A DNA stretch of 35,178 nt from Acidovorax sp. (GCA_018780365.1 JADMJR010000318.1:1-35178); one strand, 5' to 3'; positions 8,242 to 16,682 are shown, counted from the first letter of the stretch. The notes: generated from the letters alone by a model not told the origin. Translations and numbers: made by a program.

Positions 8242-8283
8242 ACAGTGCGCTCCTTCCTTGACTCCCTATCGGAAACACAACCC

Positions 8284-8985
8284 GTGAACGACACTGCTGC
8301 CCTGCCCCCCACCCGCCGAGCCCCCAGCGACCGCACCCGCGTGCGCCGTGTGGCCGAGAACGCCCACTACGACCGCGCCACGCTGCACGCCATCATCGAT
8401 GCCGCCTACCTGTGCCACGTGGCGTTTTCCGACGACAAGGGCACACACAACATCCCCACGGCCTGCTGGCGCGAGGGCGAGCACCTGTACATCCATGGCT
8501 CCAACGGCGGGCGCCTGATCAAGTGGCTGGGCCAGGGCATACAGGCCTGCGTCACCATCACCCACCTCGACGGCCTGGTGCTGGCCCGCTCGGCCTTCAA
8601 CCATTCGATGAACTACCGCTCGGCCATGGTCTACGGCCGCTTCGAGCCCGTGGCCGACAAACACGCCGCGCTGGCCGCGCTGATGGACCACCTGGCCCTG
8701 GGCCGCCAGGCCGAGATCCGTGCCGGCAACGACAAGGAATTCGCGGCCACCACGGTGATGCGCATCGCCCTCGATGAAGCCGCCTGCAAGGTGCGCAGCG
8801 GCCCGCCGGTGGACGATGAAGAAGACATGCAGCACCCGGTATGGGCCGGTGTGCTGCCACTGGTGCAGTTGCGCGGCACGCCCGTGGCCGACCCGCTGAA
8901 CGCGGTGGCCACACCAGGCTATGTGCATGCATGGACCGGCCTGACGCAAGCGGTCGGTCCATTGGATAGGAACGCCCGCCAATAA
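8284..8985 (+). CDS. PPOX-fold (pyridoxamine-phosphate-oxidase-like) flavoprotein
   Basis: A 233-residue protein of the split-barrel flavin-binding family (flavin-nucleotide-binding, NimA/PNPOx-like). Visible family parts are the N-terminal RTRVRRVAENAHYDRATLHA, YLCHVAFSDDKGTHNIPTACWREG, the flavin-contact segment LYIHGSNGGRLIKWL and SMNYRSAMVYGRFEPV. The reaction is unknown; relatives bind FMN or F420-like cofactors or reduce nitro compounds. I chose the GTG at 8284 (reads MNDTAALPP) since the upstream GTG at 8245 lies inside an inverted repeat and lacks a ribosome site. It is divergent from the MocR gene and is its most likely target, which may tie it to vitamin B6 or amine metabolism (inference). 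Confidence 0.85.
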   Translation: MNDTAALPPTRRAPSDRTRVRRVAENAHYDRATLHAIIDAAYLCHVAFSDDKGTHNIPTACWREGEHLYIHGSNGGRLIKWLGQGIQACVTITHLDGLVLARSAFNHSMNYRSAMVYGRFEPVADKHAALAALMDHLALGRQAEIRAGNDKEFAATTVMRIALDEAACKVRSGPPVDDEEDMQHPVWAGVLPLVQLRGTPVADPLNAVATPGYVHAWTGLTQAVGPLDRNARQ

Positions 8986-9005
8986 ACTGGCACGCCGCAT
9001 GCAGG

Positions 9006-9043
9006 CGCCCCCGCGCAAGGGCCGTCCCGCCGCGCTGGGGGCG
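9006..9043. terminator. GC-rich hairpin between convergent genes
   Basis: CGCCCCCGCGC (9006-9016) pairs with GCGC-T-GGGGGCG (9032-9043), one bulged base, in the 87-nt gap between the PPOX-like gene and ispF, which converge. No U-tract follows. The whole spacer, including CCTCCTTTAGGGGAAGG and the GACTCAGGGGG end, resembles a common intergenic element of this bacterial family as I remember it, so it may be a repeat copy as well as a transcription barrier. Confidence 0.4.
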
Positions 9044-9072
9044 TCCTCCTTTAGGGGAAGGCACGAAGCGAC

Positions 9073-9558
9073 TCAGGGGGTAAGCGTGTAGATCAGCGCG
9101 GCCGCCCGCGCCTCCATCGCCAGCCCCTGCCCCACGGGCCCCAGGCGCTCTGCCGTCTTGGCCTTCACATTGACCTGGCCAGGCTCGACTTCAAGCGCCC
9201 GGGCAATACATTCCCGCATGCCCGGGATGTGCGCGGCCAGGCGCGGCGCCTGGGCCACCACCGTGCTGTCCACGTTGCCGATGGTGTAACCCGCAGCGCG
9301 CACACGGCGCGCTGCTTCCGCCAGCAACACGGCCGAGTCGGCACCACGGAACTGCACATCGGTATCGGGGAAGTGGGTGCCGATATCGCCAAGGCCAGCC
9401 GCCCCCAGGATCGCATCGGTGATGGCATGCAGCAGCACATCGGCGTCGGAGTGCCCAAGCAGGCCCAAGGTGTGCGGAATTGTCACGCCGCCAATCACCA
9501 GCGCCCTGCCCGGCACCAGCGCATGCACATCCCAACCCTCACCAATCCTGAAATTCAT
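9073..9558 (-). CDS. ispF: 2-C-methyl-D-erythritol 2,4-cyclodiphosphate synthase
   Basis: Cyclises CDP-methylerythritol 2-phosphate to methylerythritol 2,4-cyclodiphosphate with release of CMP, fifth step of the MEP isoprenoid pathway; a cytoplasmic trimer. The 161-residue product is of normal length. The metal ligands are visible as D10 and H12 in GWDVHAL and H44 in LLHAITDA. Other family stretches are [29 protein letters not shown] and the C-terminal [19 protein letters not shown]. The ATG at 9558 ([10 protein letters not shown]) matches the family start; an in-frame ATG at 9594 would add 12 residues. It is 57 nt downstream of ispD on the same strand, the usual ispD-ispF order. Confidence 0.97.
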   Translation of the reverse strand: MNFRIGEGWDVHALVPGRALVIGGVTIPHTLGLLGHSDADVLLHAITDAILGAAGLGDIGTHFPDTDVQFRGADSAVLLAEAARRVRAAGYTIGNVDSTVVAQAPRLAAHIPGMRECIARALEVEPGQVNVKAKTAERLGPVGQGLAMEARAAALIYTLTP

Positions 9559-9615
9559 CAACTTGTCCACCTTCTGCCCGCCAGGGCTCAGCAATCCACG
9601 GCCTACGGGCCGTGC

Positions 9616-10524
9616 TCAAAAAATTGTCTTGCGCCCCGTTTCCGTGGCGCCCTGCCCGCGCTCGCCGCCAAAGCGGGCCAACGTGGTTCCATAGCCGCGC
9701 TGGGCCAGCACGGCCTCGGCCAGCGCAAAATCATCGGGATAGGTCACCTTGAAGTTCTGCGCGCCGCCAGGCACCAGGCGCGGGTGCAGGCCCATGGCCT
9801 CCATGGCGCTGGCCTCATCGGTCACATTGGTGCCCACCTTGGCCAGCGCATCCTGCAGCGGGCCGATACGGAACATCTGCGGCGTCTGCGCCAGCCATTT
9901 GTTGCTGCGGTCCACGGTGGAGGCGACACGCACGCCGCCCGGGCCGTCGATAGAGGTCTTGAGCGTGTCGGCCAGCTGGTGGGCCAGCAGCCCCCCCACC
10001 GAATCCTGTGCGCAGGCGTCGATCAGCCGGTCAATCTGCTCGGCCGTGACCAGGCAGCGCGCGGCGTCGTGCACCAGCACCCAGTCATCGCGCTGTGCGC
10101 CGTGCGCTTGCAGGGCCAGCAGCCCCCCTTGCACCGTGGCAGCGCGTGTGGGCCCACCACACTCCGCCACAAAAAACGAGGGGTGCTCGTGGGCATCAAG
10201 GAACCGGTCGCCCGGTGCCACGGCCACCAGCGCGCCCGCCAGCCGGCCCACGCCCGCAAACGCGGCCAGGGTGTGCATGACCATGGGGTGGCCCGCCACC
10301 AGGTGGTACTGCTTGGGCAGCGGCTGCGGTACGGCCGCCTCACCCGCTGCGCTGGCCAGCGCGCCAAAGGCGGACAGCGTGGAGCCTGCTGGCGTTGCAA
10401 GGGGGGCCGCCACTGCCCGCGAGCCAGTTCCCGCGCAGGGCACAAGCGCCCAGAAGCGCCCTGGCGTCGACGTGGGAGCATGCGGGGCAGCGAGCGAAGG
10501 TTGCAACAGCGGGTCGATGGTCAT
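9616..10524 (-). CDS. ispD: 2-C-methyl-D-erythritol 4-phosphate cytidylyltransferase with loop insertion
   Basis: Transfers CMP from CTP to methylerythritol 4-phosphate in the MEP pathway. The product is 302 residues, against about 230 for typical IspD. The nucleotide-binding loop is split: ALVPCAGTGSR (residues 26-36) and PKQYHLVAGHPMVMHTLAAF (70-89) are separated by about 33 residues rich in alanine and proline, where E. coli IspD has five. The N-terminus is also extended by about 20 residues. Downstream motifs are intact: VLVHDAARCLVT (substrate-binding aspartate), STVDRSNKWLAQTPQMF and VTDEASAMEAMG. The ATG at 10524 (MTIDPLLQ) is the most upstream sensible start. Since all catalytic segments are present, I expect a working enzyme with a lineage-specific loop. 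Confidence 0.95.
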   Translation of the reverse strand: MTIDPLLQPSLAAPHAPTSTPGRFWALVPCAGTGSRAVAAPLATPAGSTLSAFGALASAAGEAAVPQPLPKQYHLVAGHPMVMHTLAAFAGVGRLAGALVAVAPGDRFLDAHEHPSFFVAECGGPTRAATVQGGLLALQAHGAQRDDWVLVHDAARCLVTAEQIDRLIDACAQDSVGGLLAHQLADTLKTSIDGPGGVRVASTVDRSNKWLAQTPQMFRIGPLQDALAKVGTNVTDEASAMEAMGLHPRLVPGGAQNFKVTYPDDFALAEAVLAQRGYGTTLARFGGERGQGATETGRKTIF

Positions 10525-10637
10525 GAAGGGGCATTCTAAAAGTCTGCCAAGCCATTCGCCCCCTGACACCCGGGCTTTGATGCCTGGGGCCGCGCGCCTG
10601 CGCCCGCTTCGCCCCCGTCGGGATAGCGCGCAGGTCC

Positions 10638-10643
10638 TAAAAT
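10638..10643 (+). promoter_or_regulatory. Possible -10 box for mfd
   Basis: TAAAAT at 10638-10643 stands out in an otherwise GC-rich spacer, 82 nt upstream of the chosen mfd start. I cannot identify a matching -35 element with confidence. Confidence 0.3.
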
Positions 10644-10725
10644 GTCCCGTTGCCCCCGATCCAGCCCCTGCGCGCACCGCGCAACGGGGAATGCGGCGGG
10701 CCCACCGACGCCCCCTACCGTCCGC

Positions 10726-13700
10726 ATGGAACTGCCCAAACTCTCCCCCGGAAAACGTTTTGCCCTGCCCCGCCCCGTGGGCAGCGCCGACTCGCTGCTG
10801 CTGGCCCGCCTGGCCGAACGTGACAAGGCCGCCGGCCGCACCACTGCCATCGTCACGGCCGACGCCACGGATGCGCAGCGCCTCATCGAGGAAATGGCGT
10901 TCTTCGCGCCATCGCTGCGCTGCGCGCTGTTCCCGGACTGGGAGACACTGCCCTACGACACCTTCTCGCCCCACCAGGATTTGATCAGCGAGCGGCTGGC
11001 CACCCTCTGGCGCATCAGCCAAAAAGACAAGGACACCGGGGCCGACGTGGTACTGGTGCCCGCCACCACGGCGCTGTACCGCCTCGCCCCGCCGTCCTTC
11101 CTGGCCGGCTACACCTTCCACTTCAAGGTCAAACAAAAACTCGACGAGGCGAAGTTCAAGGCCCAGCTCACGCTGGCCGGCTACAGCCATGTCTCGCAGG
11201 TCGTGAGCCCGGGCGAGTACGCGGTGCGCGGCGGTCTGATCGACCTGTTCCCCATGGGCTCGCTCGTGCCCTTCCGGGTGGACCTGTTCGACAACGAGAT
11301 CGACAGCATCCGCACCTTCGATCCCGACAGCCAGCGCAGCCTGTACCCCGTGCCCGAGGTGCGCCTGCTGCCCGGCCGCGAGTTCCCCATGGACGACGAT
11401 GCGCGTGCCAAATTCCGCAGCCGCTGGCGCGAGATGATCGAGGGCGACCCGACCAAGAGCCGCATCTACAAGGACATGGGCAACGGCGTGGCCACGGCCG
11501 GCATCGAGTACTACCTGCCGCTGTTCTTCGACGACACGGCTACCGTGTTCGACTACCTGGGCAGCGAGGCCACGGTGGTGCTGCATGGCGATCTGGAACC
11601 GGCCTTCCAGCGCTTCTGGCAAGACACGAAAGACCGCTTTCGCCTGGTGCAGGGCGACCCTGAGCGCCCGGCGCTGCCGCCCGATGCGCTGTTCCTCTCG
11701 GTGGACCAGTTCTACACCCGCGCCAACCTGCATGCGCAGCTGTCCATCCGCCCCGGGGTGGAGGACATTGCCGACAACCCGCACTTCCAGAAGCTGGGCG
11801 ACCTGTCGGTGGTGCGCGGGGCCGAGGACCCGCTGGCCCGCCTGCACGCCCACATCCGCAACACGCAGCACCGCGTGCTGCTGCTGGCCGAGAGCGCGGG
11901 CCGGCGCGAGAGCCTGCTCGACTTTTTGCGCGCCAGCGGGGTCAGCCCGCCGGCCTTCGACTCGCTGGCCGAGTTCCAGGGCACGCCCGACGAAAAGGTG
12001 GGCATCGCCACCGCCGGCCTGACCGTGGGCTTCAGCTGGATCGAGGACGGCATCGACTTCGTCACCGAGACCGAGCTCTTTGCCGCCGGCCCCACCACGC
12101 GCCGGCGCAAGAAGCAGGAGCAGGTGAGCGACGTCGAGGCGCTGATCAAGGACCTGGCCGAGCTCAACGTGGGCGACCCCGTGGTGCACAGCGCCCACGG
12201 CATCGGCCGCTACCGCGGCTTGGTCAACATGGACGTGGGCAACAAGAACCCCGACGGCACGCCCGCCATGCAGGAGTTTCTGCACCTGGAGTACGCCGAC
12301 AAGGCCGTGCTCTACGTGCCCGTGAGCCAGCTGCAGCTGATCAGCCGCTACACCGGCGTGAGCGCCGACGAGGCGCCGCTGCACAAGCTCGGTAGTGGCC
12401 AGTGGGAAAAAGCCAAGCGCAAGGCGGCCGAGCAGGTGCGCGACAGCGCGGCCGAGCTGCTCAACATCTACGCCCGCCGCGCCGCGCGCGAAGGCCACGC
12501 CTTCCGCTACAGCCCGCAGGACTACGAGACCTTTGCCAACGACTTCGGTTTCGAGGAAACGGCCGACCAGAACGCCGCCATCCACGCGGTGATCCAGGAC
12601 ATGATCAGCCCGCGCCCCATGGACCGCCTGGTCTGCGGCGACGTGGGCTTCGGCAAGACCGAGGTGGCCCTGCGCGCGGCCTTCGTGGCCGTCACGGGCG
12701 GCAAGCAGGTAGCCTTCCTCGCGCCCACCACGCTCTTGGCCGAGCAGCACTACCAGACGCTGATGGACCGCTTCGGCAAATGGCCGGTGAAGGTGGCCGA
12801 GGTCTCGCGTTTTCGTTCGGGCAAGGAGATCACCGCCGCGATCAAGGGCATCGGCGATGGCACGGTGGACATCGTGGTCGGCACGCACAAGCTGCTTTCC
12901 GAATCCACCAAGTTCCACAACCTGGGCCTGCTCATCATCGACGAGGAGCACCGCTTCGGCGTGCGCCACAAAGAGCAGATGAAGGCCCTGCGCGCCGAGG
13001 TGGACGTGCTCACCCTCACGGCCACGCCCATCCCGCGCACGCTGGGCATGGCGCTCGAAGGCCTGCGCGACCTGTCGGTCATCGCCACCGCGCCGCAGCG
13101 GCGCCTGGCGATCAAGACCTTTGTGCGCAACGAGGGCACGGGCGTGATCCGCGAGGCGGTGCTGCGCGAATTGAAGCGCGGCGGGCAGGTGTACTTTCTG
13201 CACAACGAGGTGGAGACCATCGAGAACCGCCGCCAGAAGCTCGAGGAGATCCTGCCCGAGGCCCGCATCGCAGTGGCCCACGGCCAGATGCCCGAGCGTG
13301 AGCTGGAGCGCGTGATGCGCGACTTCGTGGCGCAGCGCTACAACATCCTGCTGTGCTCGACCATCATCGAGACCGGGATCGACGTGCCCACGGCCAACAC
13401 CATCATCATGAGCCGCGCCGACAAGTTCGGCCTGGCGCAGTTGCACCAGCTGCGCGGCCGCGTGGGCCGCAGCCACCACCAAGCATATGCCTACCTCATG
13501 GTGCCCGACACCGAGGGCCTGACCAAGCACGCCGCCCAGCGCCTGGACGCCATCCAGCAGATGGAGGAACTGGGCAGCGGCTTCTACCTGGCCATGCACG
13601 ACCTGGAGATCCGCGGCGCCGGCGAGGTGCTGGGCGAGAACCAGAGCGGCAACATGCTGGAGGTGGGCTTTCAGCTGTACAACGAGATGCTGAACGAAGC

Positions 13701-14202
13701 CGTCAAGGCGCTCAAGGCCGGCAAGGAGCCCGACCTGCTCAGCCCGCTGAGCGTGACCACCGACATCAACCTGCACGCCCCCGCCCTGCTGCCCGACGAC
13801 TACTGTGGCGATGTGCACCTGCGCCTGTCGTTCTACAAGAAGCTGGCCACGGCCAAGAACCCCGATCAGATCGACGGCCTGCTCGAAGAGATCGTGGACC
13901 GCTTCGGCAAGCTGCCGCCGCAGGCCCAGACCCTCATCGACGTGCACCGCCTGCGCGTGCTGAGCCAACCCTACGGCGTGGTGAAGGTGGATGCGGCGCC
14001 CGGCGTGATCAATATCACCTTCAAGCCCCAGCCGCCCATCGAGCCGATGCGCATCATTGAGCTGATCCAGAAGAACAAGCACATCAAGCTGGCGGGCAAT
14101 GAAAAGCTGCGCATCGAGCGCGAGCTCAAAGACCCCAAGGACCGCGCGCAGATGGTGCGGGACATCCTGCGGTCGCTGGGGCAGCCGGTGGTGGTTGCAT
14201 GA
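10726..14202 (+). CDS. mfd: Transcription-repair coupling factor
   Basis: ATP-dependent translocase that removes RNA polymerase stalled at DNA damage and recruits UvrA. The 1158-residue product is of full length with the normal domain order: UvrB-like N-terminal region (DWETLPYDTFSPHQDLISER, about residues 67-86), RNA-polymerase-interacting domain (VGDPVVHSAHGIGRYRGL, about 483-500), helicase motor with Walker A CGDVGFGKTEV (about 636-646), LAPTTLLAEQHY, the DEEH box, LTLTATPIPRTL, ETGIDVPTANTIIM and the QLRGRVGRS motif VI, then the TRCF C-terminal domain (EIRGAGEVLGENQSG onward). I placed the start at 10726 (MELPKLSPGKRFALP); the 28 codons upstream in the same frame look like leader DNA. It is divergent from ispD. 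Confidence 0.97.
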   Translation: MELPKLSPGKRFALPRPVGSADSLLLARLAERDKAAGRTTAIVTADATDAQRLIEEMAFFAPSLRCALFPDWETLPYDTFSPHQDLISERLATLWRISQKDKDTGADVVLVPATTALYRLAPPSFLAGYTFHFKVKQKLDEAKFKAQLTLAGYSHVSQVVSPGEYAVRGGLIDLFPMGSLVPFRVDLFDNEIDSIRTFDPDSQRSLYPVPEVRLLPGREFPMDDDARAKFRSRWREMIEGDPTKSRIYKDMGNGVATAGIEYYLPLFFDDTATVFDYLGSEATVVLHGDLEPAFQRFWQDTKDRFRLVQGDPERPALPPDALFLSVDQFYTRANLHAQLSIRPGVEDIADNPHFQKLGDLSVVRGAEDPLARLHAHIRNTQHRVLLLAESAGRRESLLDFLRASGVSPPAFDSLAEFQGTPDEKVGIATAGLTVGFSWIEDGIDFVTETELFAAGPTTRRRKKQEQVSDVEALIKDLAELNVGDPVVHSAHGIGRYRGLVNMDVGNKNPDGTPAMQEFLHLEYADKAVLYVPVSQLQLISRYTGVSADEAPLHKLGSGQWEKAKRKAAEQVRDSAAELLNIYARRAAREGHAFRYSPQDYETFANDFGFEETADQNAAIHAVIQDMISPRPMDRLVCGDVGFGKTEVALRAAFVAVTGGKQVAFLAPTTLLAEQHYQTLMDRFGKWPVKVAEVSRFRSGKEITAAIKGIGDGTVDIVVGTHKLLSESTKFHNLGLLIIDEEHRFGVRHKEQMKALRAEVDVLTLTATPIPRTLGMALEGLRDLSVIATAPQRRLAIKTFVRNEGTGVIREAVLRELKRGGQVYFLHNEVETIENRRQKLEEILPEARIAVAHGQMPERELERVMRDFVAQRYNILLCSTIIETGIDVPTANTIIMSRADKFGLAQLHQLRGRVGRSHHQAYAYLMVPDTEGLTKHAAQRLDAIQQMEELGSGFYLAMHDLEIRGAGEVLGENQSGNMLEVGFQLYNEMLNEAVKALKAGKEPDLLSPLSVTTDINLHAPALLPDDYCGDVHLRLSFYKKLATAKNPDQIDGLLEEIVDRFGKLPPQAQTLIDVHRLRVLSQPYGVVKVDAAPGVINITFKPQPPIEPMRIIELIQKNKHIKLAGNEKLRIERELKDPKDRAQMVRDILRSLGQPVVVA

Positions 14203-14206
14203 GTGT

Positions 14207-14226
14207 TCAATTTTGAGAAAAATTGA
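14207..14226 (+). terminator. AT-rich hairpin after mfd
   Basis: TCAATTTT and AAAATTGA form a perfect 8-bp stem with a GAGA loop, beginning 5 nt after the mfd stop. It overlaps the end of a dispersed repeat copy. It may serve as 3' end structure for mfd; there is no long U-tract beyond the stem. Confidence 0.4.
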
Positions 14227-14264
14227 CCCCTACCGCGCTTCCATCATGCCGCAATAGCTATCAA
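14218..14264 (-). repeat. Dispersed ATAGCT repeat, copy A
   Basis: On the minus strand this reads TTGATAGCTATTGCGG, then CATGATGGAAGCGCGG, then TAGGGGTCAATTTT. It shares the ordered blocks ATAGCT, a GATGG or CCAT centre, GCGC and a terminal G-rich-CAATTTT or CCATTTT with three other copies in this window. It lies between mfd and the following membrane-protein gene. Confidence 0.6.
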
Positions 14265-14284
14265 TAACATAGCAAAAGACGGCC

Positions 14285-14944
14285 GTGTGGCTTGAAAGCA
14301 CCCTCCTCCTTGTGGCCCTGGCTGCCGCGCTGGCCGCGCGGCCCTGGCGCATGCTGGCCAGCCGCAAGCCGTTGGCGCACGAAAGCCATGCCGAGCCCTC
14401 TGCGCTGTGGACTCCGCTGCTCGCCACGCTGGTCTTCCTGCCCTGGCTGTGGGCCCTGCCCACGCTGCACGCCATGCCGCTGCAGCTGCAGTGGTCGGGC
14501 GCCTGCCTGGTGGTGCTGATGCTGGGCTGGCCGCTGGCCATCCCGGTGCTCATCGCGGTAGGCCTTGCGGCCTGCCTGCTCTCGCCCAGCATGGCCTGGG
14601 CCGACGCACTGGGCGCCACGGTGTGGCTGGGCGTGGTGCCTGCCACACTGGCGCTGGGCATGGGTGCGCTGCTGCGGCGCTACACCGGCACCAAACCGTT
14701 TGTCTATGTGCTGGGCCGTGCGTTTCTGGGCACGGTGGTCTGCGTGTTTGTGGCGGGCGTCCTGTCGCAGTGGAGCGGCCACCTGCTGCCCGGCGTGGGC
14801 GATGAGCTGTCGCTGGTGGCGCGCTGGCTGATGGCCTGGGGCGATGGGTTTGTCACCGGCATGCTCGCGGCGATTTTTGTGGCCTTCAAGCCCGAGTGGC
14901 TGGCCACCTGGTCGGACCGGCTGTACCTGCCCCGGCCGGACTGA
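14285..14944 (+). CDS. Polytopic membrane protein, possibly ECF-type transporter permease-like
   Basis: A 219-residue integral membrane protein with about six hydrophobic stretches: residues 4-19, LLATLVFLPWLWALPTL, ACLVVLMLGWPLAIPVLIAV, LGATVWLGVVPATLALGMGA, AFLGTVVCVFVAGVLSQW and GFVTGMLAAIFVAFKPEW. The overall pattern resembles the uncharacterised COG3235 group, members of which are sometimes labelled energy-coupling-factor ABC transporter permease; I recognise no substrate signature and no ATPase partner is nearby. The start is a GTG at 14285 with a poor ribosome site. It lies 82 nt downstream of mfd, separated by a hairpin and a dispersed repeat, so it may have its own promoter. Confidence 0.75.
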   Translation: MWLESTLLLVALAAALAARPWRMLASRKPLAHESHAEPSALWTPLLATLVFLPWLWALPTLHAMPLQLQWSGACLVVLMLGWPLAIPVLIAVGLAACLLSPSMAWADALGATVWLGVVPATLALGMGALLRRYTGTKPFVYVLGRAFLGTVVCVFVAGVLSQWSGHLLPGVGDELSLVARWLMAWGDGFVTGMLAAIFVAFKPEWLATWSDRLYLPRPD

Positions 14945-15033
14945 GCACGGCCGCCGCGATGGTTGACACAGCGCAAGGGGTACCCAGCGCTGCCGCGCGA
15001 TAGTGGATGCCACACCACAAGGAGTGCTCCACC

Positions 15034-15222
15034 ATGAAGCTGCTGAACGATCTTTTCTCTACCGACTACGGGCTGATGAGCATCATTGGCATCGGGTTCA
15101 TGCTGTGCATGGCCGCTTTTTTTGTGCGCATGTTTCTGGTCAAGATGAACGAACCGCCCACACCCAACCCGGCCACAGCAGCCCACACGGGCGCCGGCAA
15201 GAGCTTGCCACCTTCGCACTGA
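15034..15222 (+). CDS. DUF3149-family small membrane protein
   Basis: A 62-residue single-span membrane protein. The N-terminal LLNDLFSTDYGLMSIIGIG followed by FMLCMAAFFVRMFLVKM is the DUF3149 signature; one transmembrane helix covers about residues 15-35 and the tail is proline/alanine-rich and hydrophilic. A clear ribosome site, AAGGAGTG, ends 7 nt before the ATG at 15034, which decides the start over an ATG nine codons upstream. Function is unknown. It precedes serB in the same direction, 132 nt away. Confidence 0.85.
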   Translation: MKLLNDLFSTDYGLMSIIGIGFMLCMAAFFVRMFLVKMNEPPTPNPATAAHTGAGKSLPPSH

Positions 15223-15311
15223 ACCTCTCCGCCGTTGGGGCCAGGCCCCCAGCGGGTGCCATGGGGGCGAAACACGACAGCGCCTTGGAGAAATGGGGAG
15301 AGCGATACCAT

Positions 15312-15331
15312 TGCGGGTTCTGATCCCCGCA
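15312..15331 (+). promoter_or_regulatory. Inverted repeat upstream of serB
   Basis: TGCGGG and CCCGCA flank eight bases, ending 23 nt before the serB start codon. It could be a 5' leader hairpin or an operator; no regulator is suggested by the context. Confidence 0.25.
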
Positions 15332-15354
15332 TCCAACTGCCCCACGTTTCTGCC

Positions 15355-16068
15355 ATGACCCACGCTACCGAATTCGCCCCCGGCCTTGTCATCCAGGGCA
15401 TCACGCCCCCGCTGTCCCTGTCGAGCTACAAGCTCATCGCGTTTGACATGGACTCCACCCTCATCAACATCGAGTGCGTGGACGAAATCGCCGACGCCGC
15501 TGGCCGCAAGGCCGAGGTGGCCGCCATCACCGAGGCCGCCATGCAAGGCGTCATCACCGACTACAAAGAGAGCCTGCGCCAGCGCGTCGCCCTGCTCAAG
15601 GGTGTGACGGTGCAGCACATGGAGCAGGTGTTCACCGAGCGCCTGCGCTTCAACCCCGGCGCCAAGGAGCTGATCACCGCCGCCAAGGCCGCAGGCCTGA
15701 CCACGCTGCTGGTCTCGGGTGGCTTCACCTTTTTTGCCGACCGCGTGAAGGCCGGGCTGGGCATCGATTTCGCCCGCTCCAACATGCTCGAAGTGCAAGA
15801 TGGCCAACTCACCGGCCGCATGGTGGACCAGGCCTGGGGCGACATCTGCGATGGCGCCGAAAAGCGCCGCACGCTGCTGGAAGTGGCTTCGCTCATGGGC
15901 ATCTCGCCCCAGCAGGCGATTGCGGTGGGCGACGGCGCCAATGACCTGCCCATGATGGGCGCAGCCGGCCTGTCGGTGGCTTACCACGCCAAGCCCGCCG
16001 TGCGCGCGCAGGCCAAAGTGGCCATCAACCAGGGTGGGCTGGACCGGCTGCTGGAAGTGCTGCGCTGA
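15355..16068 (+). CDS. serB: Phosphoserine phosphatase
   Basis: Hydrolyses O-phosphoserine to L-serine, last step of serine synthesis in the cytoplasm. The 237-residue HAD-superfamily enzyme carries motif I FDMDSTLINIECVDE (nucleophile D31, acid/base D33), motif II in LVSGGFTFFADRV, the lysine of DGAEKRRTLLE and motif III in AVGDGANDLPMMGAAGLSVA. It lacks the long N-terminal ACT-type extension of the gammaproteobacterial enzyme, as is usual in this group. The ATG at 15355 (MTHATEFAPG) is preferred; the upstream in-frame extension crosses an inverted repeat. The thioredoxin-like gene begins 29 nt downstream on the same strand, so the two may be co-transcribed. Confidence 0.96.
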   Translation: MTHATEFAPGLVIQGITPPLSLSSYKLIAFDMDSTLINIECVDEIADAAGRKAEVAAITEAAMQGVITDYKESLRQRVALLKGVTVQHMEQVFTERLRFNPGAKELITAAKAAGLTTLLVSGGFTFFADRVKAGLGIDFARSNMLEVQDGQLTGRMVDQAWGDICDGAEKRRTLLEVASLMGISPQQAIAVGDGANDLPMMGAAGLSVAYHAKPAVRAQAKVAINQGGLDRLLEVLR

Positions 16069-16097
16069 TCCCCCGCAGTATCTCCCTTCACCCATTC

Positions 16098-16682
16098 ATG
16101 CTGAAAGCCCGCATCACCCGCGCTGCGCAGTCCCTGCGCAAGGGCTGGAAGCAGCACCTGGTCACCCTTGTACTCGCCTGGATCGCCATCGTGGCGGTCG
16201 ACACCTGGCGCACGCGCGACCTGCCCCAGGGCCCTGCGCCCGATGTGGCGCTGGTGATGGCCCCCAGCGCTGGCGCCACCGCCCCCACCACCCTGGCCCA
16301 GTGGCGCGCCCAGCACCCCGGCCAGGCCGTGGCCGTGCACTTCTGGGCCGAATGGTGTGCAGTCTGCAAGCTCGAAGAGCCCAGCATCGCCAGCCTCTCC
16401 TCCGACTGGCCCCTGCTGGGCGTGGCCATGCAGTCAGGCAACGCTGAGCGGGTGGCCCAGGTGCAACGCCAGCGCGGCATGCCGTGGCCCACGGCGGTGG
16501 ACCCGCAGGCCACCCTGTCGCGCAGCTGGGGCGTGCGTTCCGTGCCCGCGCTGGTGGTGATCGACGCGCACGGCCAGGTGCGGTTTGCCACCTCGGGCTA
16601 CACGCCCGAATGGGCGATGCGCCTGCGGCTGTGGTGGGCGCAGACCATGCCGCAGTGGAATGCATTGCTTCCAAAACAATAG
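16098..16682 (+). CDS. Membrane-anchored thioredoxin-like disulfide oxidoreductase (ScsD/TlpA type)
   Basis: A 194-residue protein with an N-terminal membrane anchor (about residues 20-36, HLVTLVLAWIAIVAVD) and a periplasmic thioredoxin domain. The redox pair is in HFWAEWCAVCK (C87, C90) and the cis-proline in VRSVPALVVIDAHG. The layout is that of ScsD- or TlpA-like proteins that donate or accept electrons in periplasmic disulfide exchange, cytochrome c maturation or copper tolerance; the partner is not visible. The gene's TAG stop is part of the dispersed ATAGCT repeat that begins at its 3' end. It lies directly after serB. Confidence 0.88.
   Translation: MLKARITRAAQSLRKGWKQHLVTLVLAWIAIVAVDTWRTRDLPQGPAPDVALVMAPSAGATAPTTLAQWRAQHPGQAVAVHFWAEWCAVCKLEEPSIASLSSDWPLLGVAMQSGNAERVAQVQRQRGMPWPTAVDPQATLSRSWGVRSVPALVVIDAHGQVRFATSGYTPEWAMRLRLWWAQTMPQWNALLPKQ

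Noticed and set aside
6684-8261. Plus-strand open frame of 525 codons opposite the MocR gene
   Set aside because: Low-complexity shadow; the opposite strand has an intact MocR protein with PLP lysine.
9616-14082. Minus-strand open frame of 1488 codons opposite mfd and running into ispD
   Set aside because: Antisense to mfd with low-complexity His/Gln/Val/Ala-rich composition; it is open because high-GC third positions remove stops. Only its last 302 codons are the real ispD.
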